NCBI RefSeq assembly: GCF_019969725.1 | Contig: NZ_JAHXYW010000004.1 | Span: 372,001-436,000, forward strand | Length of the DNA: 64,000 bases | Reading direction: 5' to 3' | Source: Neobacillus bataviensis | GTDB taxonomy: Bacteria; Bacillota; Bacilli; Bacillales_B; DSM-18226 | Part shown: in pieces, positions 26,217-36,133 of the stretch | How the letters are laid out: every line of letters begins with the position of its first letter | How positions within the stretch are numbered: position 1 is the stretch's first letter | Position numbers and translations under genes: made by a program | Notes under the pieces: generated by a model | The model's input: only the letters and a program-made list of their open reading frames with translations | Told to the model about the DNA's origin: nothing | The model's database searches: none

Positions 26217-27905
26217 TTGTTAGCAGAATTATCAATTAAAAATTTCGCGATAATTGAGAACTTAACGATTTCTTTTAAAAAAGGTTTAACCGTTTTAACA
26301 GGAGAAACAGGCGCTGGAAAATCTATTATCATTGATGCTATTCATCTCCTCGTTGGCGGAAGGGGATCAGCGGAATTTGTCCGCCATGGAGAAGAAAAGG
26401 CAGAAATTGAAGGGTTATTTCAAATAGATGATCCACAACATCCAGTAATATTCAAAGCAATGGAGTTCGGGATTGATATCGAAGAAGGAATGGTCATTTT
26501 ACGTCGTGATATTGCTAAGACTGGAAAAAGCGTATGCCGTATAAATGGCAAGCTCGTAACCATTTCTACACTTCGTGAAATTGGGGCTGCCCTGGTGGAT
26601 ATTCACGGACAACATGAACACCAAGAATTAATGGATGAAACTTGGCATTTACCACTGCTTGATCAATTTGGTACAGAAGAAATCCTGCCATCACTTGAAG
26701 AATATCAGGAAGTTTTCCGCCGATATGAACAAACTAGGCAAAAGCTTAAATCCTTAAGTGATAATGATCAACAAACGGCCCATCGTCTGGATTTAATCGT
26801 ATTTCAGTTAGATGAAATCCAAAAAGCAAATTTAAAGCCCCAGGAAGACGAAGATTTGTATGAAGAAAAGAAGAGACTGGGGAATTTTGAAAAGGTATTT
26901 GCGGCTGTACAATCAGGTTATAATGGCTTAAATGGAGAACAAAAAGGACTCGATTGGATTAGTTTGGTCATGGGGCATCTTGAAGATGCAGCTTCCCTCG
27001 ATAATGCTTATAAAGAAATTTATGAATCGGTCTCCAATAGCTTTTATCAACTAGAGGATGCTGCCCGGTCGTTAAGAAATGAACTAGACGTATTAGAGTT
27101 CGATCCGCAAAGGTTAAATGAAATTGAAGATCGTTTAAATGAAATTAACCAACTAAAACGTAAATACGGAAAAACCATTAATGAAATAGTGGAGTATTCC
27201 GCTAAAATCGAAGAAGAGATTGAAACGTTGCAAAACAAGGAAACACATATTGAGGAATTAGAAAAGGAATTAGCTTCCATCAAAAAGGATTTGAGCCTTG
27301 AAGCAAAGCAATTAACTGAACTTCGTAAAAAATGGGCAGAAAAGCTGACGAAATTAATACATAAAGAATTGAAAGAATTATACATGGCGAAAACCGTATT
27401 TGAGATTCGCTTTGAGCCAGATATCGAGCATTTTTCTAAAACAGGTGTTGATCATGTTCAATTTTATATTAGTACCAATCCGGGAGAACCGGTAAAACCA
27501 TTATCAAAGGTTGCTTCTGGCGGGGAATTATCACGTATCATGCTTGCATTAAAAAGTATTTTTTCTAAACATCAAGGCGTCACTTCCATTATTTTTGATG
27601 AAGTAGATACGGGGGTTAGTGGCAGAGTGGCTCAGGCAATTGCCGAAAAAATTTATAAAGTAGCTTCTGATTCCCAGGTTTTATGTATTTCTCATTTGCC
27701 TCAAGTTGCGGCTATGGCGGATACGCATTTATTTATTTCGAAGATCATTAAAGGAGGAAGAACAAAAACCTCCGTTTCTCCACTGAATATTGAAGAAAAA
27801 ATAAAAGAAATCGGACGGATGATTTCTGGTGTGGAAATAACCGATTTAACCAAAAAACATGCCGAGGAATTATTGCAATTAGCAGAAATAAATAAAAAAA
27901 ATTGA
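26217..27905 (+). CDS. recN: RecN, DNA double-strand break repair protein
   Basis: 562 residues from the TTG at 26217, behind GGGGGAGAGG; this matches the usual LAELSIKNFAIIE start, the open frame itself begins at 26202. SMC-like: Walker A GETGAGKSI (about residue 30), coiled coil around a shortened middle, signature VASGGELSRIMLA and Walker B IIFDEVDTGVSG. Acts early in recombinational repair. Somewhat shorter than B. subtilis RecN (576). Confidence 0.96.
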   Translation: MLAELSIKNFAIIENLTISFKKGLTVLTGETGAGKSIIIDAIHLLVGGRGSAEFVRHGEEKAEIEGLFQIDDPQHPVIFKAMEFGIDIEEGMVILRRDIAKTGKSVCRINGKLVTISTLREIGAALVDIHGQHEHQELMDETWHLPLLDQFGTEEILPSLEEYQEVFRRYEQTRQKLKSLSDNDQQTAHRLDLIVFQLDEIQKANLKPQEDEDLYEEKKRLGNFEKVFAAVQSGYNGLNGEQKGLDWISLVMGHLEDAASLDNAYKEIYESVSNSFYQLEDAARSLRNELDVLEFDPQRLNEIEDRLNEINQLKRKYGKTINEIVEYSAKIEEEIETLQNKETHIEELEKELASIKKDLSLEAKQLTELRKKWAEKLTKLIHKELKELYMAKTVFEIRFEPDIEHFSKTGVDHVQFYISTNPGEPVKPLSKVASGGELSRIMLALKSIFSKHQGVTSIIFDEVDTGVSGRVAQAIAEKIYKVASDSQVLCISHLPQVAAMADTHLFISKIIKGGRTKTSVSPLNIEEKIKEIGRMISGVEITDLTKKHAEELLQLAEINKKN

Positions 27906-27933
27906 AAAGCTATCCATTCTGGGTAGCTTTTTT
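27904..27933 (+). terminator. Terminator after recN
   Basis: AAAAGCTATCC pairs with GGGTAGCTTTT around ATTCT, followed by T residues. Confidence 0.75.
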
Positions 27934-28024
27934 ATGTAGAACGAAGTTATAAATGATTGTCAAGGAGGCAAAATTATAGATGTAGCCATTTAAGTTGTAA
28001 CTAGAAGCGAGGAGAGTGAAAAGT

Positions 28025-29314
28025 TTGAGGTTAGAGATAATTAGAAAAATTATTGGTGGAATTCTCCTTGTTTCATTAATTAGCCTTATTTTTTTTCAGC
28101 CATTGCAACAATATTTAAGTGTACCTAAAACAATCACTGTTTTTGAAGGACAAGATTACACATTTCAAAAGGCTGTCCCGGTTTCAGCCTCATTAGTTTC
28201 TCACAATTCCACAATCACACTTGAACAGGAAAAACATTCGGTTTCTGTAAAGGCTTCTGAAAAAGGCAAAAATGAAATGCTTTTAGAATATGCCGGTATC
28301 CCCATTAAAAAGGTTGATGTACATGTCTTAAAAGATTTCCGTGTTATCCCAGGCGGTCAATCAATCGGTGTAAAATTGAATACGGTAGGAGTTTTGGTTG
28401 TCGGCCACCACTTAGTTAACACATCAAATGGAAAAAAGTCTCCAGGTGAAATTGCAGGAATTAAAGTTGGAGATATCATCACAGAGATCAATGGAAATAA
28501 AATTGAAAAAATGACAGATGTAGCACCATTCGTACAAGCTGCTGGACAGGATGGCAAAGCATTAGATATGATGATTAGCCGAGAAAGCGGCAAATTTAAG
28601 ACTAAACTTACCCCATTAAAGGATAAAGAAGAAAATAGTTATAAGCTTGGATTGTATATTAGAGATTCTGCTGCTGGGATTGGGACGATGACTTTTATTC
28701 ATCCGCAGTCCAAAAAATATGGTGCTCTTGGCCATGTCATTTCAGATATGGATACGAAAAAGCCGATTGTTGTAGAAGATGGTCAAATTGTAAGGTCAAC
28801 CGTAACATCAATTGAAAAAGGGAGTAATGGAGATCCGGGTGAAAAGCTTGCGCGTTTCTCTTCGGACCGAGAAATTGTCGGTAATATTACTAAGAATAGC
28901 CCATTTGGAATTTTTGGTGAATTAAATAAGGATTTAAAAAATGGTGTGTTAGATAAACCATTGCCAATTGCTTTATCCCATCAAGTAAAAGAAGGGCCAG
29001 CAAAAATTTTAACGGTTGTAAATAATGACAAAGTTGAAGAATTTAATATTGAAATTGTCAGCACAATCCCGCAAAAGTTTCCAGCTACAAAAGGCATGGT
29101 CATAAAAGTAACCGACCCTAAGCTGCTTGAAAAAACGGGAGGAATCGTTCAAGGAATGAGTGGAAGTCCAATTATTCAGGATGGTAAGCTTGTCGGAGCA
29201 GTGACACATGTCTTTGTTAATGATCCAACCTCGGGTTATGGGGTTCATATTGAATGGATGCTAAATGAAGCTGGAATTAACATATATGATATGCCAAAAA
29301 ATAAAGCGAGTTGA
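28025..29314 (+). CDS. spoIVB: SpoIVB, sporulation signalling serine peptidase
   Basis: 429 residues from the TTG at 28025, which has GCGAGGAG at good spacing; a GTG at 28016 sits only 1 nt from that site. N-terminal span, a PDZ domain (about 100-180, with [13 protein letters not shown]), and an S55 peptidase domain with the conserved GHVISD and nucleophile segment QGMSGSPI near the C-terminus. Secreted from the forespore, it cleaves SpoIVFA to trigger sigma-K activation. Upstream of spo0A as in B. subtilis. Confidence 0.95.
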   Translation: MRLEIIRKIIGGILLVSLISLIFFQPLQQYLSVPKTITVFEGQDYTFQKAVPVSASLVSHNSTITLEQEKHSVSVKASEKGKNEMLLEYAGIPIKKVDVHVLKDFRVIPGGQSIGVKLNTVGVLVVGHHLVNTSNGKKSPGEIAGIKVGDIITEINGNKIEKMTDVAPFVQAAGQDGKALDMMISRESGKFKTKLTPLKDKEENSYKLGLYIRDSAAGIGTMTFIHPQSKKYGALGHVISDMDTKKPIVVEDGQIVRSTVTSIEKGSNGDPGEKLARFSSDREIVGNITKNSPFGIFGELNKDLKNGVLDKPLPIALSHQVKEGPAKILTVVNNDKVEEFNIEIVSTIPQKFPATKGMVIKVTDPKLLEKTGGIVQGMSGSPIIQDGKLVGAVTHVFVNDPTSGYGVHIEWMLNEAGINIYDMPKNKAS

Positions 29315-29321
29315 TAATTGA

Positions 29322-29360
29322 GCAAAATAGGTAAAATTCCCTATTTTGCTTCTTTTCTTA
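29322..29360 (+). terminator. Terminator after spoIVB
   Basis: GCAAAATAGG pairs with CCTATTTTGC around 7 nt (TAAAATT plus C), followed by TTCTTTTCTT. The gap to spo0A (29315-29599) otherwise holds the regulatory sites listed separately. Confidence 0.75.
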
Positions 29361-29365
29361 TATAA

Positions 29366-29380
29366 CGTTTTTTCGACAAA
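29366..29380 (-). promoter_or_regulatory. 0A box upstream of spo0A
   Basis: On the minus strand the site reads TTTGTCGAAAAAACG, a perfect match to the Spo0A~P binding consensus (TTTGTCGAAAAA). About 220 bp before the spo0A start, in the position expected for autoregulation. Confidence 0.7.
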
Positions 29381-29483
29381 TACCAGTTATAAATTGGAAA
29401 AAATGCGATTTTCGTCGAAAGGACGAGAAAAACAAAGAAAAGATAAGATTTTATCACTAATTTAAGAAATATTAAAAAAATGA

Positions 29484-29509
29484 GAGGATTTTTTGTTGCA
29501 TTGTCGAAT
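29484..29509 (+). promoter_or_regulatory. Sigma-H type promoter with overlapping 0A box, spo0A
   Basis: AGGATTT (29485-29491 region) and GAATT (29505-29509) are about 13-14 bp apart, matching sigma-H promoters. TTGTCGAAT (29501-29509) overlaps the -10 and matches the 0A-box core TGTCGAA. B. subtilis spo0A likewise has a sigma-H promoter under Spo0A~P control. Confidence 0.55.
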
Positions 29510-29599
29510 TTCTAATTTAGAATAGAATTAAGAGCTTACTGAGAATATGGATTGAAATTGAAATAGAGATTAATGAGTCGAGTTAAGGAGGAACCGGAG

Positions 29600-30394
29600 T
29601 TGAAAAAAATAAAAGTATGTGTCGTTGATGACAATAGGGAACTAGTTGGATTATTAGAGGACTATATTTCGTCCCAGGATGATATGGAAGTAGTAGGTAT
29701 TGCTCATAATGGTCAGGAATGTTTAGAAATGTTAAGTAATACAGATCCTGATGTTCTCGTTTTAGATATTATCATGCCGCATCTTGATGGTTTAGCGGTT
29801 TTAGGACGCCTTCGTGAACTAAAAAAAGGAGTCCTGCCAAATGTCATTATGCTGACTGCATTTGGTCAAGAGGATGTAACCAAAAAAGCGGTTGAACTTG
29901 GGGCCTCTTACTTTATCCTTAAACCTTTTGATATGGAGAATTTAGGCAGTCATATAAGACAAGTTAGCGGAAGCAGTAATTTATTTACCACACGCAAGGC
30001 TCCGGCAACAAATTATCGTTCCCAATCCGAACAAAAACCCAAAAATCTTGATGCCAGCATTACGAGCATCATCCATGAAATCGGAGTACCCGCCCATATT
30101 AAAGGTTATTTATACTTAAGAGAAGCGATTTCGATGGTTTATAACGATATCGAGCTGCTTGGCTCGATTACTAAGGTTTTATATCCAGACATCGCAAAGA
30201 AATATAATACAACAGCCAGCCGTGTAGAACGTGCGATCCGACATGCAATTGAAGTGGCTTGGAGCCGCGGCAATATCGACTCTATTTCTTCATTGTTCGG
30301 ATATACTGTCAGTATGTCAAAAGCAAAGCCGACGAACTCTGAATTTATCGCCATGGTTGCTGATAAACTTCGCTTAGAGCATAAGGCTTCTTGA
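29600..30394 (+). CDS. spo0A: Spo0A, master regulator of sporulation
   Basis: 264 residues from the TTG at 29600 (AAGGAGGAACC upstream); the nine extra upstream codons contain the ribosome site. Receiver domain with D10, D11, phospho-acceptor D56 ([13 protein letters not shown]) and K-containing [10 protein letters not shown]; a variable linker; C-terminal DNA-binding domain almost identical to other bacilli ([20 protein letters not shown] to the C-terminal [10 protein letters not shown]). Phosphorylated through the phosphorelay, it starts sporulation. Confidence 0.98.
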   Translation: MKKIKVCVVDDNRELVGLLEDYISSQDDMEVVGIAHNGQECLEMLSNTDPDVLVLDIIMPHLDGLAVLGRLRELKKGVLPNVIMLTAFGQEDVTKKAVELGASYFILKPFDMENLGSHIRQVSGSSNLFTTRKAPATNYRSQSEQKPKNLDASITSIIHEIGVPAHIKGYLYLREAISMVYNDIELLGSITKVLYPDIAKKYNTTASRVERAIRHAIEVAWSRGNIDSISSLFGYTVSMSKAKPTNSEFIAMVADKLRLEHKAS

Positions 30395-30414
30395 AAGGAA
30401 GAGTAAATTAAATT

Positions 30415-30452
30415 AAAAAGCCTTCATTTTGGATAAATGAAGGCTTTTTTTG
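30415..30452. terminator. Bidirectional terminator between spo0A and yycC-like gene
   Basis: AAAAAGCCTTCA pairs with TGAAGGCTTTTTTT around TTTTGGATAAA. T-runs exist on both strands and the two genes converge here. Confidence 0.85.
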
Positions 30453-30462
30453 CTTTTAATTG

Positions 30463-30603
30463 TTAATTATTCTTATCCTTTTCCATTTCCATTAGCTTTT
30501 GAATGAGAATATGCTGTGGCATGTGCATAAGCTGTTCAAGAGGAATATTTAATTTCTGTGCAAGCTTTAGGGCAGTATCAGGTGATAATTGTAATGGTTT
30601 CAT
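30463..30603 (-). CDS. YycC-like small protein
   Basis: 46 residues: the segment SPDTALKLAQKLNIPLEQ followed by LMHMPQHILIQKL and an acidic/basic tail is characteristic of the YycC family of Bacillaceae. The ATG at 30603 has GGAGG 8 nt upstream. Function unknown; soluble, helical. It lies between spo0A and yqiK, reading toward spo0A. Confidence 0.85.
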   Translation of the reverse strand: MKPLQLSPDTALKLAQKLNIPLEQLMHMPQHILIQKLMEMEKDKNN

Positions 30604-30641
30604 TTGGAATCCTCCATATTTTTAGTTGGGATGTGAAAAAA

Positions 30642-31370
30642 TTGACACAAATTTTCGCGCACCGTGGTTACTCTGCTTTATTTGCTGAAAATACAATGGG
30701 TGCCTTTATTGAAGCAGAAAAAGCGGGTGCAGACGGACTAGAACTGGATGTTCAATTAACAAAAGATGGCGAAATTGTCGTCATCCATGATGAAAAAGTC
30801 GATCGAACCACGACGGGAAAAGGATTTGTTAAGGATTTTTTATTTAAAGATATTAGAAAACTTAACGCCAATAAAAATGGTCTCAAAAAGGAATCGATTC
30901 CTTCTTTAGCGGAAGTGCTAGAATGGCTTAATACAAACAAACTAATTTGTAATATTGAATTAAAAAATGGCCTGATTCCTTATGAAGGAATCGAAGAAAA
31001 GGTTATTAAGCTTATTTGGAAATATGGTCTATCAGATAGGATTATCATTTCATCGTTTAATCACTATAGTATTGTTCAAAGTTATCGTTTAGCGCCCGAA
31101 ATTGAAACGGCCCCTCTGTTTATTGAAGGAATTTATATGCCGTGGATATACTCTCAAGCTATTAGGGCAAAAGGGATTCATCCAAAGCATTCTTCCATGT
31201 CAGATAACATTTTTATCAATACAATGCAAAATGGGATAGCAGTTCGGCCCTATACTGTTAATAAGGATGCGGATATGCACCGGTTCTTTAATATTAATTG
31301 TACCGCTTTTATTACCGATGACCCAGTAAAAGCTTTACGAATAAGAAAGCAATATGAAAAGAGACCATAA
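30642..31370 (+). CDS. Glycerophosphodiester phosphodiesterase (YqiK-like)
   Basis: 242 residues from the TTG at 30642, which aligns with the start of B. subtilis YqiK (243 residues); a GTG at 30633 is possible, and the open frame from 30558 overlaps the opposing yycC-like gene. GDPD fold with IFAHRGYSALFAENTMGAF, ELDVQLTKDGEIVVIHD (catalytic His and metal-binding Glu/Asp) and NIELKNG. Cleaves glycerophosphodiesters to glycerol-3-phosphate. No signal peptide, so cytoplasmic. Confidence 0.92.
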   Translation: MTQIFAHRGYSALFAENTMGAFIEAEKAGADGLELDVQLTKDGEIVVIHDEKVDRTTTGKGFVKDFLFKDIRKLNANKNGLKKESIPSLAEVLEWLNTNKLICNIELKNGLIPYEGIEEKVIKLIWKYGLSDRIIISSFNHYSIVQSYRLAPEIETAPLFIEGIYMPWIYSQAIRAKGIHPKHSSMSDNIFINTMQNGIAVRPYTVNKDADMHRFFNINCTAFITDDPVKALRIRKQYEKRP

Positions 31371-31386
31371 CTGGCCTCTTTTTTTA
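31357..31386. terminator. Terminator at the yqiK end
   Basis: AGAGACCA pairs with TGGCCTCT (one mismatch) around TAAC, followed by TTTTTTT; the stem overlaps the last codons of the phosphodiesterase gene. The opposite strand has an A-run that could serve the convergent gene. Confidence 0.65.
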
Positions 31387-31617
31387 TTTTTTAAATTTAG
31401 TTTGTACCTTATTTCTTTTTCGGTCGCGATGGAGGATGAATCCGGCAACAAAACCAAGACCTCCAATGAAAAAGACTAATCCAACGAGAAATTGAAGCCA
31501 TAATTTAGGAAATGGTGCTTGAAGAATCCCGAAGGTCATATCTCGCATTAATTTTATTCCAACTGCAGCCAAAACACCAGGGATCAATACTATAATAAGG
31601 GCAATAATCCTGCTCAT
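31384..31617 (-). CDS. yqzF: DUF2627 family membrane protein (YqzF)
   Basis: 77 residues from the ATG at 31617 (GGAAGGATTT upstream). Two membrane spans (RIIALIIVLIPGVLAAVGIK and LWLQFLVGLVFFIGGLGFVA) and the conserved tail FILHRDRKRNKVQ. This matches YqzF of B. subtilis in sequence pattern and location next to bkdR. Function unknown. Confidence 0.9.
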   Translation of the reverse strand: MSRIIALIIVLIPGVLAAVGIKLMRDMTFGILQAPFPKLWLQFLVGLVFFIGGLGFVAGFILHRDRKRNKVQTKFKK

Positions 31618-31799
31618 GAACGAAATCCTTCCAAATTGTAATTTAAATAAGCACATCTAAATTATAACTCATGAAAATATTATTACATAGTTGAAATTTG
31701 TCAAGATTAGTATTTGGTTATAAAATAGATACTGAAAAAAGTTGCATATTTTTCCTGTAAGGAATGAAAAGATTTTCTTAATATGAAAGGGTGGGAAAA

Positions 31800-33875
31800 A
31801 TGCAAAATGTCATGATTGTAGGAGCCGGTAAGGGTGGTACAGCAATCTTGAAAATATTAAAGGAGTCAGAAATGCTAAACCTTCATGCCGTTGTTGATCG
31901 AAATTTGGATGCACCAGGTATACAAATGGCACAAGAAGAAGGTATTAAAACAGGGACATGCTGGCAGTCATTTCTAAACGAAAACATAGATATCATTATT
32001 GAAGTTACAGGCAATGATGAAGTTTTTCAAGAAATACGGGACACCAAAAATAAAAAAACAGTTTTAATTCCAGGTAGTGTAGCCTTCCTCGTGGCAAGGC
32101 TGATGGAAGAAAAAGAAGAACTCATCGAAAAGCACCAGAATGAATCCTATCAGCAAGAATTAATTTTTAACGCTACAAATGATGGGATGGTTGTCATTGA
32201 TAAATTTGGAAAGGTCATTTTATTTAATAGACGGGCAGAAGAAATAATGGGAGTCAAGAAAGATGAGGCAATTGGGAAATTTGTCGTTGAAGTTATCCCG
32301 CATAGCCGTCTGCCGCATATCCTCGAAACCAGAAGGATTGAGTCTAACCAAGAAATGATCTTAAGGAATGGTAAAAAAATTATTACTACTCGTATTCCGA
32401 TTATTGAGGAAAATGGAACCTTAATAGGGGCTTTCGCTGTTTTTAAAGACATTACAGAGGTTGTAAATCTTGCCGAAGAAATCACGGATCTAAAAGAAAT
32501 ACAAACGATGCTGCAAGCCATAATCCACTCAAGCGATGATGCGATTTCGGTTGTGGATGAAGATGGCCGGGGACTCCTGATAAATCCTGCCTATACCCGA
32601 ATAACTGGGCTTACAAAAGAACAGGTTATCGGCCAGCCGGCAACCACCGATATTTCTGAAGGTGAAAGTATGCATATGAAGGTGCTGCAAACAAGAAGGG
32701 CAGTTCGTGGCGTAGCGATGCGAGTTGGACCGAACAAAAAAGAAGTAATCGTTAATGTAGCGCCTATTATCGTAAAGGGGAAATTAAAGGGAAGTGTCGG
32801 CGTTATCCATGATATGTCTGAAATGAAATCGCTCAGCAGGGAATTGAGCCGTGCTAGACAGTTGATTCGGAAGCTGGAGGCAAAATACACATTTGAGGAT
32901 ATCATCGGAAAATCGGACGAAATGACCTTAGCAGTCGAACAGGCAAAGCTTGGAGCCAAAACTCCTGCCACAGTCCTTCTTCGCGGTGAGTCAGGAACGG
33001 GAAAAGAGTTATTTGCCCATGCTATACATAATGCGAGCGATCGTAAATATAACAAATTTATCCGTGTTAATTGTGCTGCTATATCGGAATCCTTGCTTGA
33101 AAGCGAATTGTTCGGCTACGAAGAAGGTGCTTTTTCTGGTGCAATAAGAGGAGGAAAGACAGGCTTTTTTGAGGAAGCAAATAATGGGAGTATATTTCTC
33201 GATGAAATCGGTGAACTTTCTGCCAATACTCAGGCAAAGCTGCTTAGGGTATTACAGGAGAATGAAATCATCCGTGTGGGTGGAACAAAACCAATCACAA
33301 TCAATGTTAGGATTATTGCAGCGACAAATGTCAATCTAGAAAAGGGTATTGCTAAAGGAACGTTTAGGGAAGACTTATATTATCGTTTAAATCGCATGCC
33401 AATCCACATTCCTCCCTTACGAAAACGCAAAGATGAAATTCCGTTATTATGTGAAAGGTTGATTCAAAAGATTAATCGAGATTACGGACGAAATGTTGAA
33501 GGAGTTACCCAAGCAGCCTTGTTGCAGTTGATGGGGTATGATTGGCCTGGCAATGTAAGAGAATTGGAAAATATTCTTGGCAGAGCGATTATTTTTATGA
33601 ATTATTATGAAACCTTAATCGATGTTCATCACTTGCCTGAATTAAAAAATAAAAAATCAGGACAAGAACTAAATTCAACAAACGAAAGTGAGTCCTTTAC
33701 AGTAGATCGTACACTTTCCGAAATGATGGAAGAATATGAAGCGAATATTATTCAGCAAACACTAAGCCGATTAAAGGGCAATAAAACTTTAACAGCTAAA
33801 ACCCTTGGTTTGTCTGTTAGGAATTTATATTATAAACTGGAAAAATACAATCTTGAAAAAAATATCACGCAATAA
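31800..33875 (+). CDS. bkdR: BkdR, sigma-54-dependent activator of branched-chain catabolism
   Basis: 691 residues from the ATG at 31800 behind AAAGGGTGG. N-terminal dinucleotide-fold-like segment ([15 protein letters not shown]), two PAS domains (about 115-230 and 240-345), an AAA+ sigma-54 activation domain with Walker A GESGTGKE and the sigma-54 contact loop written GAFSGA rather than GAFTGA, and a C-terminal Fis-type helix-turn-helix ([20 protein letters not shown]). It would activate the sigma-54 promoter 70 bp downstream. Confidence 0.95.
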   Translation: MQNVMIVGAGKGGTAILKILKESEMLNLHAVVDRNLDAPGIQMAQEEGIKTGTCWQSFLNENIDIIIEVTGNDEVFQEIRDTKNKKTVLIPGSVAFLVARLMEEKEELIEKHQNESYQQELIFNATNDGMVVIDKFGKVILFNRRAEEIMGVKKDEAIGKFVVEVIPHSRLPHILETRRIESNQEMILRNGKKIITTRIPIIEENGTLIGAFAVFKDITEVVNLAEEITDLKEIQTMLQAIIHSSDDAISVVDEDGRGLLINPAYTRITGLTKEQVIGQPATTDISEGESMHMKVLQTRRAVRGVAMRVGPNKKEVIVNVAPIIVKGKLKGSVGVIHDMSEMKSLSRELSRARQLIRKLEAKYTFEDIIGKSDEMTLAVEQAKLGAKTPATVLLRGESGTGKELFAHAIHNASDRKYNKFIRVNCAAISESLLESELFGYEEGAFSGAIRGGKTGFFEEANNGSIFLDEIGELSANTQAKLLRVLQENEIIRVGGTKPITINVRIIAATNVNLEKGIAKGTFREDLYYRLNRMPIHIPPLRKRKDEIPLLCERLIQKINRDYGRNVEGVTQAALLQLMGYDWPGNVRELENILGRAIIFMNYYETLIDVHHLPELKNKKSGQELNSTNESESFTVDRTLSEMMEEYEANIIQQTLSRLKGNKTLTAKTLGLSVRNLYYKLEKYNLEKNITQ

Positions 33876-33916
33876 ATTTCATGGTGTGAAATTTTTTGCA
33901 TGAAGGAAATTTAAAA

Positions 33917-33930
33917 ATAAAGCGTTTTCA
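33917..33930 (+). promoter_or_regulatory. Possible CcpA (cre) site before the bkd promoter
   Basis: ATAAAGCGTTTTCA matches the cre consensus TGWAARCGYTWWCA at 12 of 14 positions, with the first two bases off. It lies 12 bp before the sigma-54 promoter. Low certainty. Confidence 0.35.
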
Positions 33931-33942
33931 TTGTGTTTTAGT

Positions 33943-33959
33943 TTGGCATAGAACTTGCA
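33943..33959 (+). promoter_or_regulatory. Sigma-54 (-24/-12) promoter of the bkd operon
   Basis: TTGGCATAGAACTTGCA carries GG at 33945-33946 and GC at 33957-33958 with exactly 10 bp between, the sigma-54 (SigL) pattern. It sits between bkdR and ptb, as in B. subtilis. Confidence 0.88.
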
Positions 33960-34007
33960 TTGTAATATATCGGAGTGGAAGAAACAGGAGAAGGGGTTGA
34001 TGACAAC

Positions 34008-34913
34008 TTGTTGCTTGAATCACTAATAGACAAAGCAACCCAGGTTAGTGCTAAAACAGTGGCCGTTGCAGCTGCAGAGGATGAAGAAGTTATTGAAGCT
34101 GTTTTGGATGCTCTTAACCGAAATCTCGCAAATTTCATATTATTTGGTGATAAGGAAAAAATCAAAACCATTTTGGAATTGAAAAAACATGGTAAAAAAG
34201 TTTCAAACAATTTGGAGATCATTCATGCTGAATCAAACACATCAGCTGCTGAATTGGCCGTCAGAGCCGTTTTTAACAAAAAGGCAGATGTATTGATGAA
34301 AGGCAATATTCCAACAAGCACTTTATTAAAAGCAGTTTTAAATAAGGAATATGGGCTAAGAACAGGAAATGTCCTGTCCCATGTAGCGGTTTTTGAGATA
34401 CCTGGCTTTGATCGATTTACAATTGTGACAGATGCTGGTATGAATATTACTCCAGATTTAGAACAAAAGGCACAAATTACAAAAAATGCTGTATCTATAG
34501 CGAAGTCAATTGGAATTGAAATACCGAAAGTGGCACCGATTGCTGCAGTAGAAGTAATTAATCCAGTTATGCAGCCTACTTTGGATGCAGCTGCTTTAAC
34601 GGTGATGAATAAACGTGGGCAAATTTCCGGCTGCATAGTCGATGGACCATTGGCATTAGATAATGCCGTTTCGGAGCTTGCAGCAGAGCATAAAGGAATT
34701 CAAAGTGAAGTCGCTGGAAAAGCCGATATTTTATTGGTGCCTACTATTGAGGCAGGTAATATCTTATATAAATCATTAATTTATTTTGCTAAAGCCAAGG
34801 TTGGGGCAATAATTGCCGGGGCCCGTGCGCCGATTGTCCTGACTTCCAGAGCTGATTCTGCAGAAAGTAAACTATACTCGCTTGCACTTGCATTATGCTG
34901 CGTATCAAAATAG
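34008..34913 (+). CDS. ptb: Ptb, phosphate butyryltransferase
   Basis: 301 residues from the TTG at 34008 (AGGAGAAGGGG upstream; the next codon, also TTG, is equally possible). Phosphate acetyl/butyryltransferase fold with VLMKGNIPTSTLLKAVLN, HVAVFEIPGFDRF and LLVPTIEAGNILYKSLIYFA. Converts branched or straight short acyl-CoA to acyl-phosphate for the kinase Buk. First gene of the bkd operon. Confidence 0.95.
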   Translation: MLLESLIDKATQVSAKTVAVAAAEDEEVIEAVLDALNRNLANFILFGDKEKIKTILELKKHGKKVSNNLEIIHAESNTSAAELAVRAVFNKKADVLMKGNIPTSTLLKAVLNKEYGLRTGNVLSHVAVFEIPGFDRFTIVTDAGMNITPDLEQKAQITKNAVSIAKSIGIEIPKVAPIAAVEVINPVMQPTLDAAALTVMNKRGQISGCIVDGPLALDNAVSELAAEHKGIQSEVAGKADILLVPTIEAGNILYKSLIYFAKAKVGAIIAGARAPIVLTSRADSAESKLYSLALALCCVSK

Positions 34914-34942
34914 AAGGTTAACATTCGAGGAGGAATAAGATA

Positions 34943-36046
34943 ATGGAAATTTTCAAGTACTTAGAGAAATATGATTATGAGCAAGTGGTATTTTGCCAAG
35001 ATAAGCAGTCAGGATTAAAAGCTATAATAGCTATTCACGATACAACTCTTGGACCAGCATTAGGCGGAACCCGCATGTGGACATATGAATCTGAGGAAGC
35101 AGCCATTGAAGATGCTCTTCGCCTCGCAAAAGGAATGACTTATAAAAATGCTGCGGCAGGTTTAAATCTTGGCGGAGGTAAAACAGTAATCATTGGTGAC
35201 CCTCGCAAAGATAAGAACGAAGAAATGTTCCGTGCCTTTGGCCGATATATTCAGGGTCTGAATGGCCGATATATTACAGCAGAAGATGTTGGTACCACAG
35301 TGGCTGACATGGATTTAATCCATGAAGAAACAGATTATGTAACGGGAATTTCGCCAGCTTTCGGCTCTTCCGGAAATCCTTCACCGGTAACCGCATACGG
35401 TGTTTACCGTGGAATGAAAGCCGCAGCCAAAGAAGCCTTCGGAACAGATTCACTTGAAGGAAAAGTGGTTTCAGTGCAAGGTGTAGGAAATGTAGCCTAC
35501 ACTCTTTGCGAATATTTGCATAAAGAAGGCGCTCAGCTTATTGTTACAGATATTAATAAAGAGGCTGTTAATCGTGCCGTGGAAGCATTTGGTGCGCGTG
35601 CTGTAGACCCTAATGAAATTTATAGTGTAGAGTGTGATATATATGCTCCATGTGCTCTTGGGGCAACAATTAATGACGATACTATTCCACAACTGAAAGC
35701 AAAGGTTATTGCAGGTTCAGCCAATAATCAGTTAAAAGACACCCGTCACGGCGATATCATTCATGAAATGGGTATTGTTTATGCTCCGGATTATGTTATT
35801 AATGCCGGAGGAGTTATAAATGTAGCCGACGAGCTATATGGATACAACCAGGAACGTGCGATGAAAAAAGTAGAGCAGCTCTATACAACGATCGAAAAAG
35901 TAATTGAAATTTCTAAACGTGATGGTATCCCAACATATGTTGCTGCTGATCGGATGGCAGAAGAGAGAATTGCAAAAATACGTAATTCAAGAAGCCAATT
36001 CCTGCAAAATGGCCATCACATTCTAAGCCATAGAATCTCAAGATAA
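34943..36046 (+). CDS. bcd: Bcd, leucine dehydrogenase
   Basis: 367 residues. Glu/Leu/Phe dehydrogenase with [12 protein letters not shown], catalytic Lys in [20 protein letters not shown] and the NAD site [15 protein letters not shown]. Oxidatively deaminates Leu, Ile and Val to the 2-oxo acids used by the downstream dehydrogenase complex. GGAGGAATAAG precedes the ATG. Confidence 0.96.
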   Translation: MEIFKYLEKYDYEQVVFCQDKQSGLKAIIAIHDTTLGPALGGTRMWTYESEEAAIEDALRLAKGMTYKNAAAGLNLGGGKTVIIGDPRKDKNEEMFRAFGRYIQGLNGRYITAEDVGTTVADMDLIHEETDYVTGISPAFGSSGNPSPVTAYGVYRGMKAAAKEAFGTDSLEGKVVSVQGVGNVAYTLCEYLHKEGAQLIVTDINKEAVNRAVEAFGARAVDPNEIYSVECDIYAPCALGATINDDTIPQLKAKVIAGSANNQLKDTRHGDIIHEMGIVYAPDYVINAGGVINVADELYGYNQERAMKKVEQLYTTIEKVIEISKRDGIPTYVAADRMAEERIAKIRNSRSQFLQNGHHILSHRISR

Positions 36047-36065
36047 GACATAAGGCTGGGGAAGA

Positions 36066-36088
36066 ACGCTGAATGAGAAATTCAGCGT
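36066..36088 (+). terminator. Hairpin between bcd and buk (attenuator or processing site)
   Basis: ACGCTGAAT pairs perfectly with ATTCAGCGT around GAGAA. The following CTTTGCCTTTAA is a poor U-tract, so partial termination or mRNA processing is more likely than a full stop. Confidence 0.55.
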
Positions 36089-36133
36089 CTTTGCCTTTAA
36101 TAAAGCGAATTTTCCTAATTGGAGGTTAAAACG

